A DNA stretch of 64,000 bases from Metallococcus carri (lineage in GTDB: Bacteria; Actinomycetota; Actinomycetes; Actinomycetales; Dermatophilaceae), in the NCBI RefSeq assembly GCF_011440275.1, contig NZ_JAAOIV010000003.1, positions 124,001 through 188,000 on the forward strand, given 5' to 3'. The notes under the pieces are model-generated. The model saw only the letters and a program-made list of their open reading frames with translations. It was not told the DNA's origin and made no database searches. A program made the position numbers and the translations under genes. Position 1 is the first letter of the stretch. Each line of letters opens with the position of its first letter. Below are positions 55,855 to 64,000 of this stretch, one piece after another.

Positions 55855-57350
55855 CGGGCCACCCCCAGCAGGTCGCGCACGACGGGGGCGGCCAGCTGCA
55901 TCAGCCCGTTCGGCCAGACGCCGAGCACGACGACCGCGAGCGCCAGCGTGCTCACCACCACCCATTCGGCGGCGTGCAGGTCCGGCCATTTCGCCACCGG
56001 CTCGCGGGCATCCCCGGTGTCCGAGCCGGCCCACACCAGCCGGGCGACCCGCAAGGCGTATGCCGCCCCGAGCACGGCTCCCAGCGCAGCGAGCGCTGCG
56101 AGGACGCGGAAGTAGCCGACGCTGCGGCCGTCGGCGGGCGACCACGCGGCGACCACGGTGAGGAACTCGGCCCAGAAGCCCGCCAGCGCCGGCACGCCGA
56201 GCGAGGCGGCCAGGCCGAGCACCAGCGCGAGTCCGAGGCGGGGGCTGAGGTCGCGAGCACCGGGCCGGGCGAGCTGCAGGTCGTCACCGTGCCAGCGGTG
56301 CTTCAGCCCGCCCACCACGGCGAAGAGCAGCGCCGAGATCACGCCGTGCGCGAGATTGCCGTAGAGCGCGGCCTGCAGTCCGAGCGCGCTGCCGGAGGCG
56401 AGGGCGAGCATCACCACGCCCATGTGGGCCACCGAGGAATACGCGATGACCCGCTTGAGCGAGCGCTCCACCAGGCAGATCAGCCCGGCCCAGAGGATGC
56501 CGATGACCGCGAGGGTGCCGACGATCGGCGCCAGCCGGGCGAAGCCCTCGTGCAGCGGCCCGACCACCAGCCGCACGACGCCATAAGTGCCCATCTTGAG
56601 CAGCACCGCCGCAAGCACCATCGATCCGCTCGTCGGCGCGGTCGTGTGCGCGGCGGGCAGCCAGGAGTGCAGCGGCCACAGCGGCACCTTCACCGCGAGC
56701 CCGAGCAGCAGCACCGCGGCGAGCAGGGTCTGCTGCCCCGCAGGTATGCCGGAGCCCGACAGCCGGGCGAGATCGGCGGTGCCCCCGGCATACACCAGGC
56801 CGACGATGCCGGTGAGCATGATCGTGGAGCCCGCCACGGTGTAGAGGACGAAGGTCGTGGCGGCGGCCTTGGCCCGGCCCGGCTCACTGCGGTCGCCGAA
56901 GACGGCGATGAGCACCCACATCGGGATGAGCACGATCTCGAAGGCGACGAAGAAGAGCACCGCGTCGCGCGCGAGGAAGGTCAGCGCCGCGCCGCCCTGG
57001 ACGGCGGCCAGGCAGGCCTGGTGCAGCGCGGGCGAGCCGCCCTTGGTGGGTTCGGTGCGCACTTGCAGCACCGCGAGCACGGTGACCGCGGCGGCGAGCA
57101 CGAGCAACGGCCCGCTGATGCCGTCCACGCCCAGCTGCCAGCGCAATCCGAGGCCCGGCACCCAGGGCAGGTCGACGGAGGGGCGGCGCCATACCACCAG
57201 CACCGCGGCGACCAGCGAGATCGCCGCGCTCGCCAGCGAGATCACGAAGACCGCGGTCTCGGGCACGCGGCGCGGCAGCCGGCTCAGGGCCAGCAGCACA
57301 GCAGCGGTCAGCAGCGGGAGGACCCCGGCGACCCAGAGTGCAGCTACCAC
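55851..57350 (-). CDS. nuoM: NADH-quinone oxidoreductase subunit M
   Basis: The protein has 499 residues. Antiporter-like motifs include FFVAFEIVLIPMWVLI (with the conserved Glu), LAVKVPLWPLHSWLPAAHT (with the channel Lys) and LLKMGTYGVVRL. The GTG start lies inside the nuoL 3' end (7-nt overlap), and the stop overlaps the nuoN start by 4 nt. Confidence 0.95.
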   Translation of the reverse strand: MVAALWVAGVLPLLTAAVLLALSRLPRRVPETAVFVISLASAAISLVAAVLVVWRRPSVDLPWVPGLGLRWQLGVDGISGPLLVLAAAVTVLAVLQVRTEPTKGGSPALHQACLAAVQGGAALTFLARDAVLFFVAFEIVLIPMWVLIAVFGDRSEPGRAKAAATTFVLYTVAGSTIMLTGIVGLVYAGGTADLARLSGSGIPAGQQTLLAAVLLLGLAVKVPLWPLHSWLPAAHTTAPTSGSMVLAAVLLKMGTYGVVRLVVGPLHEGFARLAPIVGTLAVIGILWAGLICLVERSLKRVIAYSSVAHMGVVMLALASGSALGLQAALYGNLAHGVISALLFAVVGGLKHRWHGDDLQLARPGARDLSPRLGLALVLGLAASLGVPALAGFWAEFLTVVAAWSPADGRSVGYFRVLAALAALGAVLGAAYALRVARLVWAGSDTGDAREPVAKWPDLHAAEWVVVSTLALAVVVLGVWPNGLMQLAAPVVRDLLGVAR

Positions 57351-59341
57351 AAGGTCACCCCGAGCAGCCCGATCACCAGCACTCCGAGGGCGACCGCGAC
57401 CAGCCCGGTGGTCGGCGTGCGCCGGTGCTTGGTCTCCGACCACCGCCCGAACCGTTCGGCCGCACCGGGCAGCGCAGCGACACCGCGCTCCCCTGCGCCG
57501 TCAAGCCGGGCCACGACCCGCGCCAGCGCGAGGACCGGGGTGGCGACGAGCGCGACATACACCCGGTCGAGGTCCAGGCCGCGGGAGGCGACCGAGCGGA
57601 CATACCTCGGCAGGCGAGCTGCGGCGTCGCCATACACCGTGCGCAGCGCCATCGCCCGGACCAGAATGGCGGCCGCGGCCATCGCCATCAGCGCGGACGC
57701 GACGATCCACCAGTTCGGGTGCAGATAGTCGACCGTGAGCCAGGGGCTGAGGATCAGCACGCCGCCGAAGACCGCGACCAGCGCGAGCACCCACAGCAGG
57801 CCGCGGGTCGGGATCGGCGGACGCGGGCTGTCGTCGACGGGTTCGGGATCGGGCGCCGGGGCCGGCTCGAGGGCGTGACCGTGCGCGTCGACCGGCTCGG
57901 CCTCGCGCAGCATCTCGGCCAGGCCGACCTCGCGCACCGAGCGCGAGTCGTCGATGACGTCGAGCTCCTGGTAGCGCTCGGACACCGTGCGGTGGGTGAG
58001 CACCAGCCAGGCCCGCATCGCATAGGCCGCGGTCAGCGGGACGACGATGATCAGCGCGAGCGCGGCCACCACCGAGGCGGCGTCACGATCGGCGGCCGAC
58101 CGCAGCGCCTCATCGACGATGAGGTCCTTGGAGACGAAACCCATCGTCGGCGGCACACCGGCGAGGGCGAGCAAACCGGCCGCGACCAGCCGGCGGGTGC
58201 GCGGGTGGTCGGTGACGGCGCCCGACAACCGCTCGACCACGGTCGAGCCGGTGAGGACGGCCAGCCAGCCGACGACGAGGAAGAGCAGCGCCTTGAAGGC
58301 TGCGTGCGACAGCAGGTGCAGCACCGCGAGGTCCGGCGTGACGCCCGGGCGCAGCGCCGCGATCGCGAGCAGCATCAGCCCGACCTGCGAGACCGTCGAC
58401 CAGGCGAGCAGCCGCTTGAGGTCATGCTGGCAGAAGGCGAGCGCGGCCGCGAATACGGTCGACAGGCCGGCGCTGATCGCGAGCACCAGCCGGGCGGTGC
58501 CATTGCCGGCCAGCAGCGGGGCGAACCGCGCGAGCACGATCGTGCCGGCGGCCACCATCGTCGCGGCGTGGATCAGAGCAGACGCGGGCGTGGGGCCCTC
58601 CATCGCGTCCGGCAGCCAGTCCTGGAAGGGCACCTGGGCGGACTTGCCGGCCACGCCGCAGATGATGCAGATCAGCGCGGCGGTCAGCGTGAGCGAACCG
58701 CTGAGCGCGCTCCAGTGCTGCACGATCGCGCGGATCGAGGTGGTCTGCGCGACGACTGCGAGCGCGGCGATGCCGACGACGAAGGGTGCGTCCGCGAACC
58801 GGGTCACCAGGAAGGCCTTGTATGCCGCCCGCCTCGCCTTCTCGCGCTCGGAGTCGTGACCGATGAGCAGGTAGGAGCACCAGCCCATGAGTTCCCAGCC
58901 GACCAGGGTGAGCAGCACGTCGTCGGAGACCACGACGAGTTGCATGGCGGCGGTGAACAGCGCGACGGTCGCGGCGAACTGGCGGTAGCGCGGGTCGTGG
59001 AAGAGATACCAGCGGGCGAAGGCCTGCACGGTGAGGCTGACGATCGCGACCGCGCCGGTCACCAGCACCGCGATGTGGTCGATGTGCAGGCGCAGCGGGA
59101 TCGCGATGCCGGGGCCCACCGGCAGCGCGCCGATCGTCGGCAGGTCGGCCGGCAGCGGGCCGCGGGCCGCCTGGGCGGCGAGCAGCCCGGCCGCGCCCAG
59201 CCCGAGCAGCGCGCCGAGGATCGCGATCGCGAAGTTGACCGCATTGCTCCGCCGGGCGAGCAGCACCATGAGCACCGCCGTGGCGGCGGGCACGAGCACG
59301 ACCAACTGGCCGGGCTGCACCGGCCACGCCTGCAGGTTCAC
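57344..59341 (-). CDS. nuoL: NADH-quinone oxidoreductase subunit L
   Basis: The largest membrane subunit, 665 residues, carrying the lateral helix. Motifs LLTLVGWELMGWCSYLLIG, GKSAQVPFQDWLPDAMEGPT and ALIHAATMVAAG are canonical. The GTG start overlaps nuoK (GTGA). A roughly 60-residue charged, Pro-rich segment (APAPDPEPVDD) is inserted before the final helices. Confidence 0.96.
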   Translation of the reverse strand: MNLQAWPVQPGQLVVLVPAATAVLMVLLARRSNAVNFAIAILGALLGLGAAGLLAAQAARGPLPADLPTIGALPVGPGIAIPLRLHIDHIAVLVTGAVAIVSLTVQAFARWYLFHDPRYRQFAATVALFTAAMQLVVVSDDVLLTLVGWELMGWCSYLLIGHDSEREKARRAAYKAFLVTRFADAPFVVGIAALAVVAQTTSIRAIVQHWSALSGSLTLTAALICIICGVAGKSAQVPFQDWLPDAMEGPTPASALIHAATMVAAGTIVLARFAPLLAGNGTARLVLAISAGLSTVFAAALAFCQHDLKRLLAWSTVSQVGLMLLAIAALRPGVTPDLAVLHLLSHAAFKALLFLVVGWLAVLTGSTVVERLSGAVTDHPRTRRLVAAGLLALAGVPPTMGFVSKDLIVDEALRSAADRDAASVVAALALIIVVPLTAAYAMRAWLVLTHRTVSERYQELDVIDDSRSVREVGLAEMLREAEPVDAHGHALEPAPAPDPEPVDDSPRPPIPTRGLLWVLALVAVFGGVLILSPWLTVDYLHPNWWIVASALMAMAAAAILVRAMALRTVYGDAAARLPRYVRSVASRGLDLDRVYVALVATPVLALARVVARLDGAGERGVAALPGAAERFGRWSETKHRRTPTTGLVAVALGVLVIGLLGVTLW

Positions 59342-59700
59342 GCTCCGTCCCTCTGGCTCATCACCGGGATATTGGGATCGGTGGCATCGACCACCCGGGT
59401 CTCACCGGTGGCCAGCGACATGTCGACATCGCCGCGGGCGCGGAAGACCGCGATCACCACGCCGAGCGCCACCGCGATCTCGGCCGCGGCGATGGTGATG
59501 AGGAAGAGCGTCAAGGTTAGCCCGGCTCGGCGCGGGTCGGGGTGCACCGCCCCGGAGGTGACGAGCAGCAGCCCGGCCGCGGCGATCATCAGCTCGACCC
59601 CGATGAGCACCAGGACGGCGTTGCGGCGGGCGAGGACGCCATACAGCCCGAGACCGAAGAGCACGGCGACGAGCACCGCGGGCAGCCACGCGTGGATCAC
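59338..59700 (-). CDS. nuoK: NADH-quinone oxidoreductase subunit K
   Basis: The protein has 120 residues with three transmembrane helices. GVLARRNAVLVLIGVELMIA and IAAAEIAVALGVVIAVFR contain the two conserved Glu of the E-channel. The tail is about 20 residues longer than in most homologues (MSLATGETRVVDATDP). The GTG start overlaps nuoJ by 4 nt. Confidence 0.95.
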   Translation of the reverse strand: MIHAWLPAVLVAVLFGLGLYGVLARRNAVLVLIGVELMIAAAGLLLVTSGAVHPDPRRAGLTLTLFLITIAAAEIAVALGVVIAVFRARGDVDMSLATGETRVVDATDPNIPVMSQRDGA

Positions 59701-60215
59701 CGGTCGTCCTCCGGCGCTTCGGAGCGCAACCGGGTGAGCGCGAGCGCCGTGACGACGGCGATGAGCAGCAGCAGCGACAGCAGCTCGAAGGGCCACACCC
59801 AGGTGCCGAAGAGTTCGGTGGCCAGGGCGTGGGTGCCGGCCACGTCGATCCGCCGGGCCGGTCCGCTGAAGAGGGAGACGAGCACCGCACCGACCAGCAC
59901 AGCGGTCGAAGCGGCAACGACCACCGCCGCGGCGCGCTGGGTGAGGGAGGTGTCGTGCTCGGTGCTGCGGCCGATGGGAGCGCGGGTCACCATCATCGCG
60001 AAGAGCACCAGCACGACCACGGCCCCGACATACACCAGCACCTGGACGAGCGCGACCAGCTCAGCACCGAGCACCAGATAGCAGCCGGCCAGGCTGCCGA
60101 GGCAGACCACCAGCCACAGCGCCGCGTGGGTGAGGTGCTTGGTGGTGACCGCGAGCAGCCCGCTGGCGGCGGACAGCAGGCCGACGATCGCGAAACACAG
60201 GTCGTATGCCGTCAT
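59697..60215 (-). CDS. nuoJ: NADH-quinone oxidoreductase subunit J
   Basis: The protein has 172 residues with about five hydrophobic segments. [20 protein letters not shown] contains the conserved region of ND6. The ATG overlaps the nuoI stop by 4 nt. Confidence 0.93.
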   Translation of the reverse strand: MTAYDLCFAIVGLLSAASGLLAVTTKHLTHAALWLVVCLGSLAGCYLVLGAELVALVQVLVYVGAVVVLVLFAMMVTRAPIGRSTEHDTSLTQRAAAVVVAASTAVLVGAVLVSLFSGPARRIDVAGTHALATELFGTWVWPFELLSLLLLIAVVTALALTRLRSEAPEDDR

Positions 60216-60766
60216 CGGGTCGCCTCGGGCGGCTGCGTCGCGTCCTCCTCGGTGGCCGGCTCGTCGACCACGACCTCCTCGAGCGCGCCGGGTTCGAAGG
60301 CCGCGGGCGGCGGCACCGTCGCCATCCACTCCCCGAGCCGCTCCTTCTCATGCAACAGGTCACGGATGTCGGTCTCGGCGTATTCGAACTCCGGGCTCCA
60401 AAAGAGCGCGTCGAACGGGCAGACCTCGATGCAGATGCCGCAGTACATGCACAGGGAGAAGTCGATCGCGAACCGGTCCAGCACGTTCTGCTGCCGGGGC
60501 CGGCCGCCTTCGCTCGCCGGCGGGATCGTCTCCTTGTGCGAGTCGATATAGATGCACCAGTCCGGGCATTCGCGGGCGCACAGCATGCAGCTGGTGCAGT
60601 TGTCGGCGAGCAGCGCGATGACCCCGCGGGAGCGCGGCGGCAGGTCGGGGGCGACATCCGGATATTGCCGGGTGTGGGTCGGGCGGAAGGCGGTGCGGGC
60701 GGTCGTCGCCATACCGGAGAGGAGGCCCGGCACCAGGCCGCGCGATTCCTTCTCCTGCCTGGCCAT
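60212..60766 (-). CDS. nuoI: NADH-quinone oxidoreductase subunit I
   Basis: A peripheral-arm ferredoxin-like subunit of 184 residues. Two [4Fe-4S] motifs are intact: [12 protein letters not shown] and [12 protein letters not shown] (clusters N6a and N6b). An acidic C-terminal tail of about 30 residues follows. In complex I these clusters pass electrons from the NuoG arm to NuoB, yet no NuoG is encoded here. Confidence 0.95.
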   Translation of the reverse strand: MARQEKESRGLVPGLLSGMATTARTAFRPTHTRQYPDVAPDLPPRSRGVIALLADNCTSCMLCARECPDWCIYIDSHKETIPPASEGGRPRQQNVLDRFAIDFSLCMYCGICIEVCPFDALFWSPEFEYAETDIRDLLHEKERLGEWMATVPPPAAFEPGALEEVVVDEPATEEDATQPPEATR

Positions 60767-60898
60767 GAGCAGCCCTTCCTGATCCGGTCTTCGAGCGGTG
60801 CAACGGGTGGTAACGGTACCTGCCGCACGTGGGCGTGCCCGGTGCGACCGCGGCGATGCGCGCGAACATCTCGCGGCGCGGACCGCGTCCGTGCGACC

Positions 60899-61858
60899 TC
60901 AGCGCGACATCAGCACGACGCCGGCCGCGGTGATGGCGATCTGAAGTAGGGCGAGCGGCACCAGCCACAGCCAGGCAATCCGCTGCAGCTGGTCCTCGCG
61001 CAGTCGGGGCCAGGACATCCGCATCCACAAGATCACCAGCGCGATACCGAAGCCCTTGAGCAGCGTCCAGAGCACGCCGATCTGGTGATCGAAGGGGCCG
61101 GTCCAGCCGCCCAGCCACAGCACCGCCAGCAGCAGCGACATGACGACGATCCCGGCATATTCGGCGAGCAGGAAGAACGCGAACCGCAGACCGGTGTATT
61201 CGGTGTAGGGCCCGAAGACCAGCTCGGAGTCGGCGACCGGCATGTCGAAGGGCGGGCGCTGCAGCTCGGCGGTCGCGGCGACGAGGAAGACCAGGGCGCC
61301 GGGCAACTGCCAGATCAGCCACCAGGGGGTCCAGGCGTGCCCGATGGCGACCAGCGACAGGGAGCCGGCGGCCATCGCGAAGGATGCGCAACTGAGGATC
61401 AGCGGCAATTCGTAGGAGATGAGCTGGGCCGCGGCGCGCAGACCACCGAGCAGCGAGTATTTGTTGCCCGAGCTCCAGCCGGCCATCAGCGTGCCGAGGG
61501 TACCGATGCCGCCCACCGCCAGCACCCACACCAGCGAGCCGGGCACATTGGCGCCCCAGGTCACCGGGCCGAGCGGGACGACCGCGAGCGCCATCAGGTA
61601 TGACGCGAGCGCGAGCGCCGGCGCGAACCGGAAGACCGGCTTGTCGGCCGCGCTTGGGACGACATCCTCCTTCTGCACGAACTTCACGCCGTCGGCGACG
61701 AGTTGCGCCCAGCCGTGGAAACCACCGGCATACATCGGGCCGAGACGGCCCTGCATGTGGGCCATCAACTTGTGCTCGGTCTGCCCGATGAGCAGCGGCA
61801 GCACGAGGAACCCGACCAGCACGATCAGGCAGCGCAGCACGACTTCGGTGACGGTCAT
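60899..61858 (-). CDS. nuoH: NADH-quinone oxidoreductase subunit H
   Basis: The membrane subunit at the quinone tunnel, 319 residues with about eight hydrophobic segments. RLGPMYAGGFHGWAQLVADG (quinone loop), WSSGNKYSLLGGLRAAAQ and DSELVFGPYTEY are canonical. It starts one base after the nuoC stop. A 132-nt gap before nuoI contains no gene. Confidence 0.95.
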   Translation of the reverse strand: MTVTEVVLRCLIVLVGFLVLPLLIGQTEHKLMAHMQGRLGPMYAGGFHGWAQLVADGVKFVQKEDVVPSAADKPVFRFAPALALASYLMALAVVPLGPVTWGANVPGSLVWVLAVGGIGTLGTLMAGWSSGNKYSLLGGLRAAAQLISYELPLILSCASFAMAAGSLSLVAIGHAWTPWWLIWQLPGALVFLVAATAELQRPPFDMPVADSELVFGPYTEYTGLRFAFFLLAEYAGIVVMSLLLAVLWLGGWTGPFDHQIGVLWTLLKGFGIALVILWMRMSWPRLREDQLQRIAWLWLVPLALLQIAITAAGVVLMSR

Positions 61859-61859
61859 C

Positions 61860-62399
61860 TCAGCGCGGGCCCCAGGACTCGTCCGGTATGCCGGGCGGCT
61901 GCATCCGGCGGCGCGGGGCGCGGGCGGGCTTCTTGTCGCCCTTCTGATCGCCGTGGCTGGCGTCGGCCGGGTCCTTCGCGCCGGGCCAGGGCTTGGAGAC
62001 GCGGGCGGTGAGCACGAAGGATTTGCGCAGCGGCGTGCCCTCGAAGCCGTCCGGCAGCAGCAGCGGTCGCAGCCCGAGGCCGGAGGTGTCGACGAAGTCG
62101 GTGAAGCCGATGCCGAACATCTCGAAGGTCTCGCGCTCGTGCCACGCGGCGCCCGGCCAGACCTCGGTCAGGCTCGGCAGCAGCTCGCCATCGGGGACGC
62201 GGGTGGTGAGGAAGGTGTCGCGCAGGCCCTCGGGCTCGACGGCATACAGGTGCAGCACCACCTCGAAGCCGCCCGCCTCGGTGTCGGTCTCGTCCACCGC
62301 GGTGAGGAAGTCGAAGAAGGTGAACCCTTCCTCACGCAGCTCGCGGGCCGCCTCCAGCCACTGCCCGGGTTCGACGGTGCGCGCAGGGCTCTCGCTCAC
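61860..62399 (-). CDS. nuoC: NADH-quinone oxidoreductase subunit C
   Basis: The 30-kDa-type peripheral subunit, 179 residues. The conserved [12 protein letters not shown] is present, followed by the NuoC-specific [11 protein letters not shown]. The C-terminus is basic and ends [14 protein letters not shown] with no fused NuoD. The GTG at 62399 overlaps the nuoB stop (GTGA). NuoD, normally the next gene, is absent: nuoH follows directly. Confidence 0.92.
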   Translation of the reverse strand: MSESPARTVEPGQWLEAARELREEGFTFFDFLTAVDETDTEAGGFEVVLHLYAVEPEGLRDTFLTTRVPDGELLPSLTEVWPGAAWHERETFEMFGIGFTDFVDTSGLGLRPLLLPDGFEGTPLRKSFVLTARVSKPWPGAKDPADASHGDQKGDKKPARAPRRRMQPPGIPDESWGPR

Positions 62400-63106
62400 G
62401 CTTCCCCCGAAACGTCAGTAGATCCCCGCGAAACGTCACCAGTTCCCCGCGAAACGTCACCAGTTCCCCGCGAAGCGTCACTAGTTCCCCGCGAAACGTC
62501 ACTCTCGCTCGGCGCTCCGGCGAGGCGCTCCCGGTCCTGCGCGGACACGAACGGCCGGCTGAGCACGGCCGCGGCGGCGCGGCGGTCGGCATACGACTTC
62601 TTGCGCAGGGACCGCGAGGCCGGCTGCTCGGAGGCAATCCGCTGCTGCAGCAACAGGATTCCCTGCAAGAGCGCCTCGGGGCGGGGCGGGCAGCCGGGCA
62701 CATAGACGTCTACCGGGATGAGCTGGTCGACGCCCTTGGTGACGCAGTAGCTGTCCCAGTAGGGGCCGCCGGAGTTGGAGCAGGCGCCGAAGCTGATCAC
62801 ATATTTCGGCTCGGGCATCTGGTCGTAGAGGCGACGCACCGCCGGCGCCATCTTGTCGGTCACCGTGCCGCTCACGACCATCAGGTCGGCCTGGCGCGGA
62901 CCGGGGGCGAACGGGATGACACCGAGCCGGATGAAGTCGTGGCGCGCCATCGAGGCGGCGATGAATTCGATGGCGCAGCAAGCCAATCCGAAGTTGAAGA
63001 CCCACAGCGAGTAGCGCCGGCCCCAGTTGAGGATCAGGCGCATCGGCTTGGGCGTGGCCTCCTGCAGCGGGCCGACGCGTGGCATCGGCAGGTCAGTCAT
63101 CGTCAT
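62396..63106 (-). CDS. nuoB: NADH-quinone oxidoreductase subunit B with repeat-encoded tail
   Basis: The iron-sulfur subunit holding cluster N2, 236 residues. The N2 ligands are in [18 protein letters not shown] and GCPPRPE. Family members usually end near residue 185-205; here residues 203-236 are an extra tail, [28 protein letters not shown], produced by five in-frame units of the 21-bp repeat. The 4-nt overlap with nuoC is maintained because 21 is divisible by three. An in-frame ATG at 63100 is an alternative start. It overlaps the end of nuoA. Confidence 0.94.
   Translation of the reverse strand: MTMTDLPMPRVGPLQEATPKPMRLILNWGRRYSLWVFNFGLACCAIEFIAASMARHDFIRLGVIPFAPGPRQADLMVVSGTVTDKMAPAVRRLYDQMPEPKYVISFGACSNSGGPYWDSYCVTKGVDQLIPVDVYVPGCPPRPEALLQGILLLQQRIASEQPASRSLRKKSYADRRAAAAVLSRPFVSAQDRERLAGAPSESDVSRGTSDASRGTGDVSRGTGDVSRGSTDVSGEA
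62408..62501. repeat. 21-bp iteron array, locus 5 (5 units, inside nuoB)
   Basis: CGAA(A/G)CGTCA begins at 62408, 62429, 62450, 62471 and 62492, exactly 21 bp apart, with spacer GTTCCCCG. It is the only one of the five arrays that lies almost wholly within an open reading frame. Confidence 0.95.
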
Positions 63107-63473
63107 CCCAACTCAGGGCGCGGCGGCGGGCGAAGTGCAGCAGCCCCACCAGGATCACGCTGATGAAGATGCCCATCTCGACCAGGCTGGCGACGCCGAC
63201 CCGCTGATCGCGCAGCACGAGCGCCCACGGGAACAGATAGGCCGCGTCGACGGCGAAGACGACATACAAGAAGGCATAGGCGAGATAGCGCACGTGCGTC
63301 TGGGCCCAGCCGCCGCCGACCGGGTCGACGCCGGACTCGTAGGTCGACTGTTTGGTCAGGCCCGGCGCGCGAGGCGCGAGCAACCGGCGGGCGACCATCG
63401 CCGCGGCGAAGAGCAGCAGCGCCGCGACGGTGACCCCGCCGAGCACGAGATAGCCGCCGAGTCCGGTATGCAC
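63093..63473 (-). CDS. nuoA: NADH-quinone oxidoreductase subunit A
   Basis: The protein has 126 residues with three hydrophobic segments. [11 protein letters not shown] and [20 protein letters not shown] are the conserved loop and second helix. The GTG start is preceded at 7 nt by TAGGCT (63481-63486) and has no ribosome site, indicating a leaderless mRNA. The downstream ATG(ACG)ATG of nuoB lies within its last codons. Confidence 0.94.
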   Translation of the reverse strand: MHTGLGGYLVLGGVTVAALLLFAAAMVARRLLAPRAPGLTKQSTYESGVDPVGGGWAQTHVRYLAYAFLYVVFAVDAAYLFPWALVLRDQRVGVASLVEMGIFISVILVGLLHFARRRALSWDDDD

Positions 63474-63480
63474 GGCCCGC

Positions 63481-63486
63481 AGCCTA
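63481..63486 (-). promoter_or_regulatory. -10 element of the nuo operon
   Basis: TAGGCT on the minus strand lies 7 nt before the nuoA GTG. The same hexamer at nearly the same distance is seen before hadA and the tyrosine phosphatase. No clear -35 is visible. The divergent urease gene starts about 100 nt away. Confidence 0.5.
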
Positions 63487-63581
63487 CCGAGCGCACCCGT
63501 GGCGGGCGCCGGGCAGCGCACATTACGAGCACTTTGCGGCGCCGAAACACACCGGACATGCGGGCCCGGTTGACTACGGTC

Positions 63582-64000
63582 ATGCATCTCATGCCCTCGG
63601 ACACCGAGAAGTTGCTGCTCGCCGTGGCCGGGATGGTGGCGCGTGACCGGCAGGCTCGCGGTGTCCGGCTCAATCACCCCGAAGCCGTGGCGCTGTTGTC
63701 GACCTGGGTGATCGAGCGGGCGCGGGAAGGCGCGACCGTGGCGGAGCTGATGGAGCGCGGCCGTGAGGTGCTGACCGCGGGTGACTGTATGCCGGGGGTC
63801 GCCGAGATGGTGACTGATGTGCAGGTCGAGGCGACCTTCCCCGACGGCCGCAAGCTGGTGACGCTGCACCATCCGATCCAGGGGGATCCGGCCGACCGGC
63901 CGGGCGCCGTGCGTCCCGCCGACGGCGAGCTCGAGCTCAACCCGCGCCCCGAGGGTGAACGCATCGAGCTGGTGGTGACCAACACCGGCGACCGGCCGAT
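63582..64000 (+). CDS. ureAB: Urease gamma/beta fusion, N-terminal part
   Basis: The visible part, 139 residues, begins [19 protein letters not shown], then [20 protein letters not shown] and [20 protein letters not shown], which is urease gamma (UreA). The frame continues without a stop through a linker ([11 protein letters not shown]) into [19 protein letters not shown] and TNTGDRPI, the start of urease beta (UreB). It is thus a natural gamma-beta fusion, as in some actinobacteria. The catalytic alpha subunit and accessory genes would lie beyond the window. An alternative start is the ATG at 63591. It is divergent from nuoA. Confidence 0.9.
   Translation, partial: MHLMPSDTEKLLLAVAGMVARDRQARGVRLNHPEAVALLSTWVIERAREGATVAELMERGREVLTAGDCMPGVAEMVTDVQVEATFPDGRKLVTLHHPIQGDPADRPGAVRPADGELELNPRPEGERIELVVTNTGDRP

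Noticed and set aside
61860-62399. A NuoCD fusion that would explain the missing nuoD
   Set aside because: The protein ends after 179 residues with a basic NuoC-type tail; no NuoD motif is present in any frame of the nuoC-nuoH junction, which is one base long.

Overview
The window is about 70% GC, uses GTG and TTG starts freely and is dense with GTGA/ATGA overlaps. Gene content (RpoB, RpoC and EF-Tu of actinobacterial type, HadA/HadB-like dehydratases beside murB and rpmG, many leaderless-looking genes) points to an Actinomycetota chromosome. A Micrococcales member near Dermacoccaceae is my best guess, from gene order and composition only. There is no phage, plasmid, CRISPR array or transposase; this is core chromosome with unusually repeat-rich intergenic DNA.

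Layout. 1-4486: the str operon (rpsL-rpsG-fusA-tuf, minus strand; tuf cut by the left edge). 4553-7509: a plus-strand methyltransferase and a large membrane protein between the str operon and rpoC. 7599-15098: rpoC and rpoB. 15484-18996: a one-polypeptide ABC exporter between rpoB and rplL. 19371-24126: rplL, rplJ with a structured leader, rplA, rplK, nusG, secE and tRNA-Trp. 24282-26180: adenosine deaminase family protein and a protein tyrosine phosphatase. 26268-29251: a small membrane protein, murB, hadB, hadA, rpmG, tRNA-Met, tRNA-Thr. 29323-35739: a lipid cluster of htdX, fabG4 and fadA2 divergent from a TetR regulator and an acyl-CoA oxidase-type enzyme. 35942-42730: MFS exporter, TPR-like protein, DMT transporter, tRNA-Tyr, YajQ, dual-GNAT protein and a Tat-exported phosphoesterase. 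42871-44856: TetR divergent from fabG-maoC. 44941-54098: an 1838-residue single-chain acyl-CoA carboxylase, aminopeptidase N and HtpX. 54424-63473: a nuo cluster A-B-C-H-I-J-K-L-M-N without nuoD, E, F and G. 63582-end: the start of a fused urease gamma/beta gene.

The most unusual content is non-coding. (1) A family of 21-bp iterons built on GTGACG(T/C)TTCGCG occurs as about 35 units at five loci, always in exact 21-bp phase and always touching a stop codon; one array is translated as the C-terminal tail of NuoB. (2) The octamer GGTATGCC/GGCATACC is strongly over-represented, is kept inside genes even when it forces the rare ATA codon, and forms perfect inverted repeats at three gene ends, as DNA uptake sequences do in other bacteria. 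(3) Five near-palindromes spaced exactly 51 bp apart lie just upstream of the ABC exporter. (4) Several other short repeat families fill the remaining gaps.

Functionally the window joins the translation/transcription core, fatty-acyl metabolism (dehydratases, ketoreductases, thiolase, acyl-CoA oxidase, carboxylase) and a membrane-arm-centred respiratory complex.
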